A stretch of 21,863 nucleotides of DNA, from the NCBI GenBank assembly GCA_005788585.1, contig SYBY01000300.1:1-21863 (forward strand), given 5' to 3'. This stretch comes from Actinomycetota bacterium. Lineage in GTDB: Bacteria > Actinomycetota > Thermoleophilia > Solirubrobacterales > Solirubrobacteraceae. This document shows, one piece after another, positions 6,947 to 14,084 of this stretch (its first letter is position 1; each line of letters begins with the position of its first letter). The notes below the pieces were generated by a model that searched no databases, was not told where the DNA came from, and was given only the letters and a program-made list of their open reading frames with translations. A program made the position numbers and the translations under genes.

Positions 6947-7672
6947 GTGGTCATCTGCCTGACGACCCTGGGCCGGGTCTTCGCGCACGCTCAGCGCCGC
7001 CAGGGCTACGCCGGGGAGAACCCGGTGCGCCAGCTTGAGCGCGGCGAGCGTCCCCGCGACGACGAGCCACGCGAGCGGATCACGCTGACGCCCGAGCAGG
7101 TGGGCAAGGTGGTCGCCGCGACCGGCGACGGCTATAGCCCGGTGATCGCGTTCATCGCGCAGACCGGGTGCCGGGTGTCCGAGGCGCTGGGCCTCGTATG
7201 GGCAGACGTAGACCTCGGAGCGCGGACCGTGCGCTTCGAGCGCCAGCTAGCTCCGGACGGCACCCGCGCCCCGTTGAAGACCAGAGCCAGCCGCAGGCGG
7301 ATCGACCTCCCGGCCGAGACCGTCCGCTCCCTCGCGGCACTGAAGCTCGCCGCGCTCGACACCCGCGCTTCCGCGCTCGTCTTCCAGTCCAAGGTCGGTC
7401 GGCCGAACCGGCACAATCTCAACCGCGCGCTCTACGCCGCGTGCGAGTGCGCCGAGGTGCCGAAGATCAGCGCCCACGGCTTGCGTCACGCGCACGGCTC
7501 CGCGCTCTTGGCCGCCGGGGTAGATCCCGCGACCGTGGCGAAGCGGCTCGGTCACAGCCTGGCAGTCCTACTCTCCACCTACGCGCACGCACTCGATGAC
7601 GCGGAGCGGGCGAAGCAGCGCCGCGCGGTGCTCGATGGCCTGTACGGCACAGCGACCGTCACGGCAGTCTGA
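6947..7672 (+). CDS. Tyrosine recombinase/integrase, N-terminally truncated
   Basis: From GTG 6947 the product has 241 residues; the frame is open back to 6869. All catalytic residues of the tyrosine recombinase family are present: Arg76 (TGCRVSEALGL), Lys111 (LKTRASRRR), His177 and Arg180 (HGLRHAHGS), His203 (LGHS) and the nucleophile Tyr212 (STYAHA). Codons upstream of 6947 and the first 30 residues resemble the end of the core-binding domain. The arm-binding domain and most of the core-binding domain are missing; related integrases usually have 350-400 residues. No in-frame start with a good ribosome-binding site is seen. It ends 125 bases before the right att repeat. It is either a pseudogene or a catalytic fragment; excision activity is unlikely. 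Confidence 0.85.
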   Translation: MVICLTTLGRVFAHAQRRQGYAGENPVRQLERGERPRDDEPRERITLTPEQVGKVVAATGDGYSPVIAFIAQTGCRVSEALGLVWADVDLGARTVRFERQLAPDGTRAPLKTRASRRRIDLPAETVRSLAALKLAALDTRASALVFQSKVGRPNRHNLNRALYAACECAEVPKISAHGLRHAHGSALLAAGVDPATVAKRLGHSLAVLLSTYAHALDDAERAKQRRAVLDGLYGTATVTAV

Positions 7673-7683
7673 GGGTGTCCTCG

Positions 7684-7733
7684 TGGCAGCACCATGGCAG
7701 CGGACCAGAGCGGACGAGCGCGGATCGCTGCCA
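7684..7733. repeat. Right-end putative integrase arm sites
   Basis: TGGCAGC occurs at 7684-7690 and 7695-7701 in direct orientation, 11 bp apart, and as GCTGCCA (inverted) at 7727-7733. The 11-bp step matches the left-end pair at 2719/2730, and TGGCAGCACCA and CATGGCAGCG are shared by both ends in swapped order. Confidence 0.5.
7710..7730 (+). repeat. 21-bp direct repeat, copy 1
   Basis: This copy matches 7771-7791 at 20 of 21 positions (T versus C at the sixteenth base). It begins GCGGACGAGCGCGGA. It lies between the integrase stop and the right att core and may be a recombinase or excision-factor site. Confidence 0.55.
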
Positions 7734-7770
7734 GGGAGGACCAACAGAACCTCAGCAGCTGCGGGCCATC

Positions 7771-7791
7771 GCGGACGAGCGCGGACCGCTG
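7771..7791 (+). repeat. 21-bp direct repeat, copy 2
   Basis: This is the second copy of the repeat at 7710-7730, 61 bp downstream and 6 bases before the att core. The first 11 bases differ by one from GCGAACGAGCG at 2745-2755 on the left end. Confidence 0.55.
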
Positions 7792-7797
7792 TCGGGC

Positions 7798-7840
7798 CTG
7801 AAAATCGTGGTGTCCCCGGTTCAAGTCCGGGACTCGCCAT
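7798..7840 (+). repeat. attR: 43-bp tRNA-Phe 3' fragment
   Basis: This exact copy of 2602-2644 starts in the anticodon loop and includes the T-arm and the 3' acceptor strand, but no 5' half, so it is not a functional tRNA. Downstream is chromosome-like sequence leading to the FAD oxidoreductase gene. Confidence 0.92.
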
Positions 7841-7909
7841 TCTTCCTTCCCGGTAGCCACGGCGCCCGCGGTGATCCGCGCCCGCCAGGGCCGCCGTATC
7901 CGGCGAGAC

Positions 7910-8860
7910 ATGCGCATCGCTGTCATCGGCGCCGGGCTGGCCGGCCTCACCGCCGCCCGTGATCTCCACGACCGTGGGTACACCGTCGTCATCTGGGAGA
8001 AGGCCCGGGGCGCCGGCGGAAGGACGTCGACCCGACGTGGCCCGGGCGGGCTGCGCTTCGATCACGGCGCCCCGTTCCTCCACGACGGCGTGCTGCCGCT
8101 CGAGGATCTCGAGGGACTCGTCTCCCACCGGCTGACGCTTCCTGGGGGCGCGGCGCGCGTGGAGATCGTCGGTGCCCCGTCGGCCAACGCACCGGCGAAG
8201 GGGCTCGCCCACCGCCTCGACCTGCGTGCGCAGACCCGGGTCGACACCATCCTGCGCTCCGGCGACGGCTGGCACCTCGCCGCCGAGGACGGCGGTGCGC
8301 TCGGACAGTTCGATGCGGTTGTCGTCGCGGCACCCGCGCTGCAGACCGCTGAGCTCCTCGCCGACGCCGTTCCCGGCATCGCGGCGCGCGCGGCACAGCT
8401 CGACTTCGCGCCGTGCTGGTCGGTCATGGCCGCCTGGGACGAGCCGCTGGGGGTCGGGTTCACCGCTGCGGAGGACATCCCCGGGATCGCCATCGCCGTG
8501 GCCGACGGCGCCAAGCCGGGTCGCGACCCTGGCGAGCGCTGGGTCCTGCAAACCGACGAGGACGTCTCGACCGCGTGCCTCGAGGCAGAGCCGGACGAGA
8601 TCATCGCGCTGGTCCTCGATCGGTGGGCGCAGCGCCTCGGCCGCACCGCGCCCGCGCCCGTCCATGTCGCCGCGCACCGCTGGCGCTACGCGCGGCCCCG
8701 CACGCCGCTGCCGGAGACGTTTCTGCAGGCTGGGACGCTGGTCGCGGCAGGAGACTGGTGCGGCGGCGCCAGTGCGGGTGCGGCGATTCGCAGCGGTGCG
8801 GCCGCAGCGGCCACGCTCGGGGCCGTCCTCGGCAGTCCTCCGTCGGCGAGCAGCGCGTAA
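7910..8860 (+). CDS. FAD/NAD(P)-dependent oxidoreductase, renalase-like amine-oxidase fold
   Basis: ATG at 7910 places the dinucleotide-binding motif at the very start of the 316-residue product ([14 protein letters not shown], residues 3-16), as is usual; a GTG at 7871 would add 13 basic residues. [11 protein letters not shown] segment after the first Rossmann unit and a C-terminal [18 protein letters not shown] segment complete the FAD site. This pattern fits the COG3380/renalase-like group within the amine oxidase superfamily. The substrate is unknown; renalases oxidise off-pathway dihydronicotinamide isomers, but bacterial relatives vary. The gene was probably the first downstream of tRNA-Phe before the element integrated. 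It lies 79 bases ahead of msrB, so co-regulation with oxidative repair genes is possible. Confidence 0.87.
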   Translation: MRIAVIGAGLAGLTAARDLHDRGYTVVIWEKARGAGGRTSTRRGPGGLRFDHGAPFLHDGVLPLEDLEGLVSHRLTLPGGAARVEIVGAPSANAPAKGLAHRLDLRAQTRVDTILRSGDGWHLAAEDGGALGQFDAVVVAAPALQTAELLADAVPGIAARAAQLDFAPCWSVMAAWDEPLGVGFTAAEDIPGIAIAVADGAKPGRDPGERWVLQTDEDVSTACLEAEPDEIIALVLDRWAQRLGRTAPAPVHVAAHRWRYARPRTPLPETFLQAGTLVAAGDWCGGASAGAAIRSGAAAAATLGAVLGSPPSASSA

Positions 8861-8928
8861 CGCACGCCCCGCTCGCGAGACTGAGACGTACGCGCTGATG
8901 CCTGGCGCGTACCCCTCAGACACCCACC

Positions 8929-8942
8929 GAGGAGATGCCTTG
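8929..8942 (+). promoter_or_regulatory. Ribosome-binding site fixing a TTG start for msrB
   Basis: GAGGAG at 8929-8934 is 5 bases before TTG at 8940. The in-frame ATG at 8898 has no such site and would add a 14-residue segment unlike MsrB. The ATG at 8935 is out of frame. Confidence 0.6.
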
Positions 8943-9395
8943 GGCACGTACGCCAAGAACCCCGACGCCATCGAGCAGCTCACCCCCGAGCAGTACCACG
9001 TCACCCAGCAGTGCGGCACCGAGCCCGCGTTCCAGAACGCGTTCTGGGACACCAAGGAGCCGGGCCTGTACGTCGACGTCGTCTCCGGCGAGCCGCTGTT
9101 CGCGTCGATCCACAAGGTCGACAGCGGCACCGGCTGGCCGAGCTTCACCGTGCCGATCGACCCCGAGAACGTGGTCGAGAAGTCCGACCACAGCTACGGG
9201 ATGATCCGCACCGAGGTGCGGTCGGCCAACGGCGACAGCCACCTCGGCCACGTCTTCCCCGACGGCCCTCGCGAGGCGGGCGGCCTGCGGTACTGCATCA
9301 ATTCCGCGGCGCTACGGTTCATCCCCGTCGGCGACCTGGAGTCCGCCGGCTACGGCGAGTTCGCGAGCCTGTTCACCGAGGAGGTCACGTCATGA
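8940..9395 (+). CDS. msrB: Peptide-methionine (R)-S-oxide reductase MsrB, zinc-free type
   Basis: MsrB reduces methionine-R-sulfoxide in proteins. The 151-residue product has the family landmarks [29 protein letters not shown] and RYCINSAAL, with catalytic Cys119. The two CxxC pairs that hold zinc in many MsrBs are absent: the first place reads VDVVSG and the second SANGDS. A lone Cys25 in [10 protein letters not shown] is placed like the N-terminal resolving Cys known from some zinc-free MsrBs such as the Xanthomonas enzyme. Translation likely begins at TTG. The stop overlaps the msrA start (ATGA), so the two are translationally coupled. Confidence 0.93.
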   Translation: MGTYAKNPDAIEQLTPEQYHVTQQCGTEPAFQNAFWDTKEPGLYVDVVSGEPLFASIHKVDSGTGWPSFTVPIDPENVVEKSDHSYGMIRTEVRSANGDSHLGHVFPDGPREAGGLRYCINSAALRFIPVGDLESAGYGEFASLFTEEVTS

Positions 9396-9898
9396 GCACC
9401 GAGACCGCATACCTGGCCAACGGCTGTTTCTGGGGGTCCCAGGAGCTGCTTCGCGACCGCCCGGGTGTCGTGTCGACCCGTGTCGGCTACATGGGCGACG
9501 ACAGCACGCCGAACGCCACGTACCGCCGCCACGGTGACCACGCCGAGGCCGTCGAGATCGTCTTCGACCCGGACGTGACGAGCTTCCGCGAGGTGCTCGA
9601 GTTCTTCTTCCAGCGCCACGACCCGACGACGCTGAACCGCCAGGGCAACGACATCGGCCGCAGCTACCGCTCGGCGATCTTCCCCGCCACCGACGAGCAG
9701 GCCCGGGTGGCGCGCGAGGTCATCGCGGAGGTCGACGCGTCCGGCGCCTGGCCCGGCAAGGTGGTCACGACGATCGAGGACGCCAAGGACTTCTGGGAGG
9801 CCGAGGACGAGCACCAGGACTACCTGCGGCGCAACCCGGGTGGGTACACGTGCCACTACGTGCGCCCGGGCTGGAAGCTGCCGGCGGCGAGCGCCTGA
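9392..9898 (+). CDS. msrA: Peptide-methionine (S)-S-oxide reductase MsrA
   Basis: MsrA reduces methionine-S-sulfoxide. The 168-residue product has GCFWG with catalytic Cys12, then [16 protein letters not shown], the [19 protein letters not shown] block and a C-terminal Cys154 ([10 protein letters not shown]) that could act in resolving the sulfenic acid. Its length matches single-domain MsrA. The ATG overlaps the msrB stop by four bases and GGAGG lies about 7 bases upstream, so both stereoisomers are handled by one transcript. No signal peptide is present, so it acts in the cytoplasm. Confidence 0.96.
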   Translation: MSTETAYLANGCFWGSQELLRDRPGVVSTRVGYMGDDSTPNATYRRHGDHAEAVEIVFDPDVTSFREVLEFFFQRHDPTTLNRQGNDIGRSYRSAIFPATDEQARVAREVIAEVDASGAWPGKVVTTIEDAKDFWEAEDEHQDYLRRNPGGYTCHYVRPGWKLPAASA

Positions 9899-9910
9899 CA
9901 CTGACGGTGG

Positions 9911-9925
9911 GGGTGACGGTCACCC
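9911..9925. terminator. 15-bp palindrome at a convergent gene junction
   Basis: GGGTGACGGTCACCC is a perfect 7-1-7 inverted repeat covering the TCA stop (9920-9922) of the minus-strand repeat-protein gene and starting 12 bases after the msrA stop. There is no T-run. It has the same architecture as the palindrome at 989-1003. Confidence 0.35.
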
Positions 9926-11674
9926 GGTCGCGCTGATGCGCACCGTGGTGCCGCCGTCACCCACGCCGACGATCGCATCGCCCAACCGCGCCCAGGAGCG
10001 GATGCTCCTCGTCGTCGCCACGCGCAGCGGGCTCCACCGCAGCCCGTCGGTCGACGTGATCGCGATCCCTTCGCCCGAGGCGACAAACCTGCGGCCGGTC
10101 CAGACCACCGCGTCGAGGTTGACCTCGACCCCGCTCGCGCCGGCCCGCCAGGTCTGCCCGCCATCGGTCGAGGCGAGCGCCTCGCCGTTGTGGCCGACCA
10201 CGACGAACCGGCCGCCGCCGTACAAGACCCCGGTCTGGAAGCGCTGCAAGCCGGCGCTCTGGAACTGCCAGGCAGCACCGCGGGTCGGCCGGCGCATGAT
10301 CGTGCCCGCCCCGACCGCCACGACCGCGCGGCCGTCCGTGGCGAAGGCGCGGACCGAATGGAACGCCTGCGAGCGGACCCGCCGCCAGCGCACCCCGTCG
10401 GCCGACGCCAGCACGACGCCCCGGTCGCCGCCGACGAGGTACTCGCTGCCGGTCCAGGTGACACCGTGGAGATTCAGGCCCGTCGGCACGGACCGCCGCC
10501 GCCAGGTGCGGCCGTCGCGCGAGGTGAGGAGTGTTCCGCCCGCGCCGGCGGCGACGAACCCTGCGTCGCCGTGCGCGATGCCGTACAGGTCGGACCGGGT
10601 CGGCCGCGAGACCGCACGCCAGCGCCGGCCGTCGGTGGAACGCAGCACCTTGCCGGAGCCCCCGACCGCGACGAGGGGTCCGTTCCCGCGCGCGACCGAG
10701 GCCAGCGAACAGGGCAGAGCCGAGACCGCGACCTTCCAGCGCCGCCCGTCCTGCGACGTGATGACGGTGCTCTGATCGCCGACCGCGACCCAGCCCGCGG
10801 GGGTGTGCGCGACGCCGCGCAGGTCGGCCGAGGTCGCCGTCGTCCCGCGCTGCCACTGACGGCCGTCGCGGGAGAAGAGCGTCACGCCGCCCGAGCCGAC
10901 GGCGACCCACAGCCCGTTCGCGCGTGCCACGCCGCGCAGGATCTCGTCGGTCGGGGTGCGCTGCCCCTGCAGGCCGCCGGCCAGCGTCCCCTCGAGGATG
11001 GCACCGAAGTCACCGACCGCCACGACCCTGCGTCCATCGGAGGCGAGCTGCCACAGGAACGGGCGCGGCGCGATGACCGAGCCGGTGGGGCGCGGGGATG
11101 TCGGGACCACCGAGAACGGGCCGCCGCCGGTGCTCGCGACGACCGTCGCCTCCTGCCCGGCGAGTGCGAGCGTGTCTCCGACCGCCGTCCCGGCCCACAG
11201 GGTGTTCGTGGTCCCGGGATCGACCGCGGTCCACTGCTCGGCCGCGGCGCCCGCGCTCATGGCGCCGCCGCGGCCGGCCGCCACGACGCGTCCGCCTGCG
11301 GCAGCGATCCCGCGCAGCGACAGCGGCGGGATGCCCGGCGCCGCGCGCCAGCTCCCGCCTGACCGGGTCAGAATCGAGCCGACGTCCCCGATGGCGACCC
11401 ACCGCTCGCCCGTCCAGGCCACCCCGCGGAGGTCGTGCTTCGTGGGGGTCGGCTCGATCGTCCACCGCGACGGGGTTCGTGCGGCAGCGACCAGGCCGTT
11501 GGACCCGACCGCGTAGAGCTCGGCGCCGTGCGCCGCGACGTTGGTCAGCGTGAGGCCGCCGCCCGGGGCGCCCGCGCAGCGTCCTGCCGAGGCGGCGCCC
11601 GGCGCGGGCACCAGCGCCAGGGTGGTCGCGATCGCGACCGGCAACACGGAGAGGTACGGCAAGCGCACGTGCAT
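9920..11674 (-). CDS. Secreted Ycf48/BNR-type beta-propeller repeat protein
   Basis: ATG at 11674 (584 residues) is chosen because a signal peptide starts there (about 1-32, ending GAASAG); a longer frame reaches 11809 but would bury it. The mature protein is built of roughly a dozen 40-45-residue repeats of the pattern L-x-GVAW...-W-VAVG..G.I..S.DG..W, which is the Ycf48/BNR (sialidase-like Asp-box) type of propeller blade. Such proteins bind or scaffold other molecules outside the cell; the sialidase active-site residues are not evident, so an enzyme is unlikely. It is divergent from the GGDEF gene with about 120 bases between and converges on msrA. No membrane anchor or sorting signal is seen at the C-terminus. 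Confidence 0.85.
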   Translation of the reverse strand: MHVRLPYLSVLPVAIATTLALVPAPGAASAGRCAGAPGGGLTLTNVAAHGAELYAVGSNGLVAAARTPSRWTIEPTPTKHDLRGVAWTGERWVAIGDVGSILTRSGGSWRAAPGIPPLSLRGIAAAGGRVVAAGRGGAMSAGAAAEQWTAVDPGTTNTLWAGTAVGDTLALAGQEATVVASTGGGPFSVVPTSPRPTGSVIAPRPFLWQLASDGRRVVAVGDFGAILEGTLAGGLQGQRTPTDEILRGVARANGLWVAVGSGGVTLFSRDGRQWQRGTTATSADLRGVAHTPAGWVAVGDQSTVITSQDGRRWKVAVSALPCSLASVARGNGPLVAVGGSGKVLRSTDGRRWRAVSRPTRSDLYGIAHGDAGFVAAGAGGTLLTSRDGRTWRRRSVPTGLNLHGVTWTGSEYLVGGDRGVVLASADGVRWRRVRSQAFHSVRAFATDGRAVVAVGAGTIMRRPTRGAAWQFQSAGLQRFQTGVLYGGGRFVVVGHNGEALASTDGGQTWRAGASGVEVNLDAVVWTGRRFVASGEGIAITSTDGLRWSPLRVATTRSIRSWARLGDAIVGVGDGGTTVRISATG

Positions 11675-11797
11675 CACGCCACCGATCGACAGGCCAACCG
11701 GAGTCCTTAAGGCCTGATCACCGAACGCCCGTCCAGAAGTTTGGTCATTTGCCCAGGTTCTTGAGGATCGACCGCTGCATCTGCCGATCCACCAGAA

Positions 11798-13969
11798 GTG
11801 AGACGCCACCCTGCCACGGGGTCCGAGTCGACGGCGGGCCCCGCTGCGTCGCGCCGGCGTGCGTCGCCTGACGCCGTCGATGACACGGATCTCGACATCC
11901 CGATCCTCGGCCGCGACGATGTCGCGCGCGTTCCGTGGGTCGTGATCTGCGCCGGGTCGCTGGCGCTCGCGCTGAGCCAGATCCTCCGTCCCGCCGGCGG
12001 CGAGGCGTGGGCGTACGCCGACCTGTTGATCATCGGCGGGTCGATCCTCGTCGCGGTCGTCGCCGGGATCATGGTCGCGTGCCAGGACACGGAGGTGCTC
12101 CGGCGCCTGCGCGGCGAGGTCTGGATCTATCTCCTGAGTGCCGGCGTCCTGCTCGTCAGCCTCACAGCCGTCGCGCTCGCCGACAGCGGCCTGGCGTCCC
12201 TCGGGCTCATGGCGATGCCGTTCACGACGGCCTACCTGGGGCTCGTGCTGCCGCGCTCGTACTCACGCATCGCCCTCGCCGTCGTCATGGTCACGCTCGT
12301 CGGCATCCAGCTCGCGCGACCGGTGGACGACGTCCTGGCGTGGGGTTCGGCCTTCGTCCTCGTCGCTGCAGGCGGCGCCATCGGGCTGCTGGTCCGCCAT
12401 GCCCATCAGAAGGCCCGGGAGCAGGCGCTGTTGCTCTCGCGCAGCGACCAGCTGACTGGCGCGCTGAACCGGCGCGGCTTCCTCGAGCAGCTCGGGGACG
12501 AACTCCGCGGCGACCGGCCGATCGCCCTCTTGCTCGTCGACCTCAACGACTTCAAGCGCGTCAACGACACCGAGGGGCACGCAGCAGGCGATGCGCTGCT
12601 CGCCTGGGTGGGGGCGACGATCCCGGCGCACCTGCCGAGCGACGCCGCGTTCGGCCGCCTCGGCGGCGACGAGTTCGCGATCGCGCTGCCGGGGGCCGAC
12701 GACGACACCGTGCATGCCGTCGGCAACGACGTGCTCGCCGCGCTCGAGGGCCGGATATCCGCCGCGGTGGGGGCAGCGACGTGCCCCGCCGGCGCCGGCA
12801 TGGACATCTACTCGCTGCTGCAGTGCGCCGACACCGCGCTCTACGCCGCCAAGCACGCCACGGGCGCACCCGTGCAGGTGTCCGCCGCTCTGGTCGTCGC
12901 CACCGAAACGCCCGTCAGAACGCGGCCGGCGGCCCTGACCTTCGCGCAGCTTCGCGCCGCCGGGGGACCGCCCAAGCGCTTCGTCACGACCTTGTACGAG
13001 GGCCGCACGATCGCGCTGGGGTTCCTCATCGTCGCCGCGGCAGGCGTGCCGTTCGTCGTGAGCACGATCGCGGGCGGCGGAACGTCGTTCTTCGAGCGGG
13101 TCATCCAGTACCTCGGCGTCCCGTGGATCCTGGTGAACGTGGCGATCGCCGCGTACTACCGGCAACGCCGCTACGAGAACGACCGCCCCCCGCTGTTCGC
13201 GCTCTACGGGTCGTCAGTCATCGTCGCACTCGGCATCTGCGCTGCCGCGTTGTCGACGGGTGACGGCGTCCTGGCGCCCATCATCGCCGGCCTGTTCATC
13301 AAGGTCTTCTTCGACTTCTCGTTCGGTCGCCGCGGGCTGGGCCTCCGCTCGGTCGCGGTGATCGCCGGGTTCTGGGTGGCCGCGCTCGCACTCGGGCCGG
13401 CCGACGCCCTGTGGGCCGCGCCGTACCAACTCGTCCTGCTGGCGGCGGGCTACATGTTCGGGACCATCGGCCGGCAGGCCTTCGCGGAGGCCACCGCCGT
13501 GCGGATGCGGCTGGCGAACACCGACGGGCTGACCGGGCTGCTGAACCGCCGGGGCTTCGAGCACGCCGCCGAGCAGGCCCGGCAGGCGATCGACCAGACC
13601 ACCGACAGCCTGGCGGTCATGACCTTCGACCTCGACGACTTCAAGCGCATCAACGACACGCTCGGCGACGCCGCCGGCGACGAGGTACTGCGCGCCGTCG
13701 CCGCAGCTACGCGCGAGGCGCTGCCCGACGCGTTCGCGATCGGCCGGCTGGGCGGGGACGAGTTCGTGGCCGCCGTCCCAGCGTCCTCACTGGAGCGCGC
13801 CGTGACCCTGGCGGACCGCCTCGATGCGCACCTCACGGCCGTGGCCGCCGGGTCGGTCGGGTGCGCGTTCTACCCCGCGGACGGCGCGACCATCGACGAG
13901 CTGCTCATCGCCGCGGACGAGCGGGCGTATGCCGTGAAGCGTGCTCGCGCGCACCGCCGCAACCGGTAG
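11798..13969 (+). CDS. Membrane diguanylate cyclase with two TM-GGDEF units
   Basis: The 723-residue protein repeats one plan twice: about six transmembrane helices (45-200) plus GGDEF domain 1 (about 212-360), then more membrane helices (about 403-555) plus GGDEF domain 2 (about 572-720). Both GGDEF domains keep LTGxLNRRGF, the DLNDFKRVND or DLDDFKRIND metal/substrate motif and an intact GGDEF (289-293 and 652-656), so both could make cyclic di-GMP. Neither has the RxxD inhibitory site five residues upstream: those places read LPSD and ALPD. No EAL, PAS or HAMP domain is seen. The GTG start at 11798 has a poor ribosome-binding site. The signal sensed by the membrane halves is unknown. Confidence 0.92.
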   Translation: MRRHPATGSESTAGPAASRRRASPDAVDDTDLDIPILGRDDVARVPWVVICAGSLALALSQILRPAGGEAWAYADLLIIGGSILVAVVAGIMVACQDTEVLRRLRGEVWIYLLSAGVLLVSLTAVALADSGLASLGLMAMPFTTAYLGLVLPRSYSRIALAVVMVTLVGIQLARPVDDVLAWGSAFVLVAAGGAIGLLVRHAHQKAREQALLLSRSDQLTGALNRRGFLEQLGDELRGDRPIALLLVDLNDFKRVNDTEGHAAGDALLAWVGATIPAHLPSDAAFGRLGGDEFAIALPGADDDTVHAVGNDVLAALEGRISAAVGAATCPAGAGMDIYSLLQCADTALYAAKHATGAPVQVSAALVVATETPVRTRPAALTFAQLRAAGGPPKRFVTTLYEGRTIALGFLIVAAAGVPFVVSTIAGGGTSFFERVIQYLGVPWILVNVAIAAYYRQRRYENDRPPLFALYGSSVIVALGICAAALSTGDGVLAPIIAGLFIKVFFDFSFGRRGLGLRSVAVIAGFWVAALALGPADALWAAPYQLVLLAAGYMFGTIGRQAFAEATAVRMRLANTDGLTGLLNRRGFEHAAEQARQAIDQTTDSLAVMTFDLDDFKRINDTLGDAAGDEVLRAVAAATREALPDAFAIGRLGGDEFVAAVPASSLERAVTLADRLDAHLTAVAAGSVGCAFYPADGATIDELLIAADERAYAVKRARAHRRNR

Positions 13970-14084
13970 CGCCTACACGAGCACACCATGCGCCGACGGT
14001 CCGATCGAGTAGGTGGGGACTACGCGCAAGTGAGTGGCTGACTACCGTTGCCGCCACCCCGAGGCTCTCGTAGCGTGCGGTGTC

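Larger units (their letters stand above)
2602..7840. mobile_element. Small integrative element in tRNA-Phe, probably immobilised
   Basis: A 43-bp exact direct repeat (2602-2644 and 7798-7840) begins at the tRNA anticodon loop and runs one base past the tRNA end. Between the repeats are about 5.2 kb. A tyrosine recombinase gene lies just inside the right copy and points at it, the usual layout for tRNA-targeting elements. The left end keeps the tRNA intact. Both ends carry TGGCAGC words in pairs 11 bp apart that look like integrase arm sites. Five cargo genes encode mostly small or membrane/secreted products. No replication, partition, relaxase, translocase or phage structural gene is recognisable, so this resembles a satellite or a decayed element. 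The integrase lacks its N-terminal part, so mobility is doubtful. Confidence 0.88.

Noticed and set aside
7798..7840. A second tRNA-Phe gene
   Set aside because: Only the 3' half from the anticodon loop is present; it has no 5' acceptor strand or D-arm, so it is the att repeat.
7568..9148. A 526-codon minus-strand open frame across attR, the FAD oxidoreductase and msrB
   Set aside because: It is antisense to three well-supported genes, and part of it is just the reverse complement of the tRNA 3' end. No domain is recognisable.
9920..11674. A sialidase enzyme
   Set aside because: Asp-box-like repeats are present, but the Arg triad and Tyr/Glu of sialidases are not evident; the repeats fit a Ycf48-type binding propeller better.
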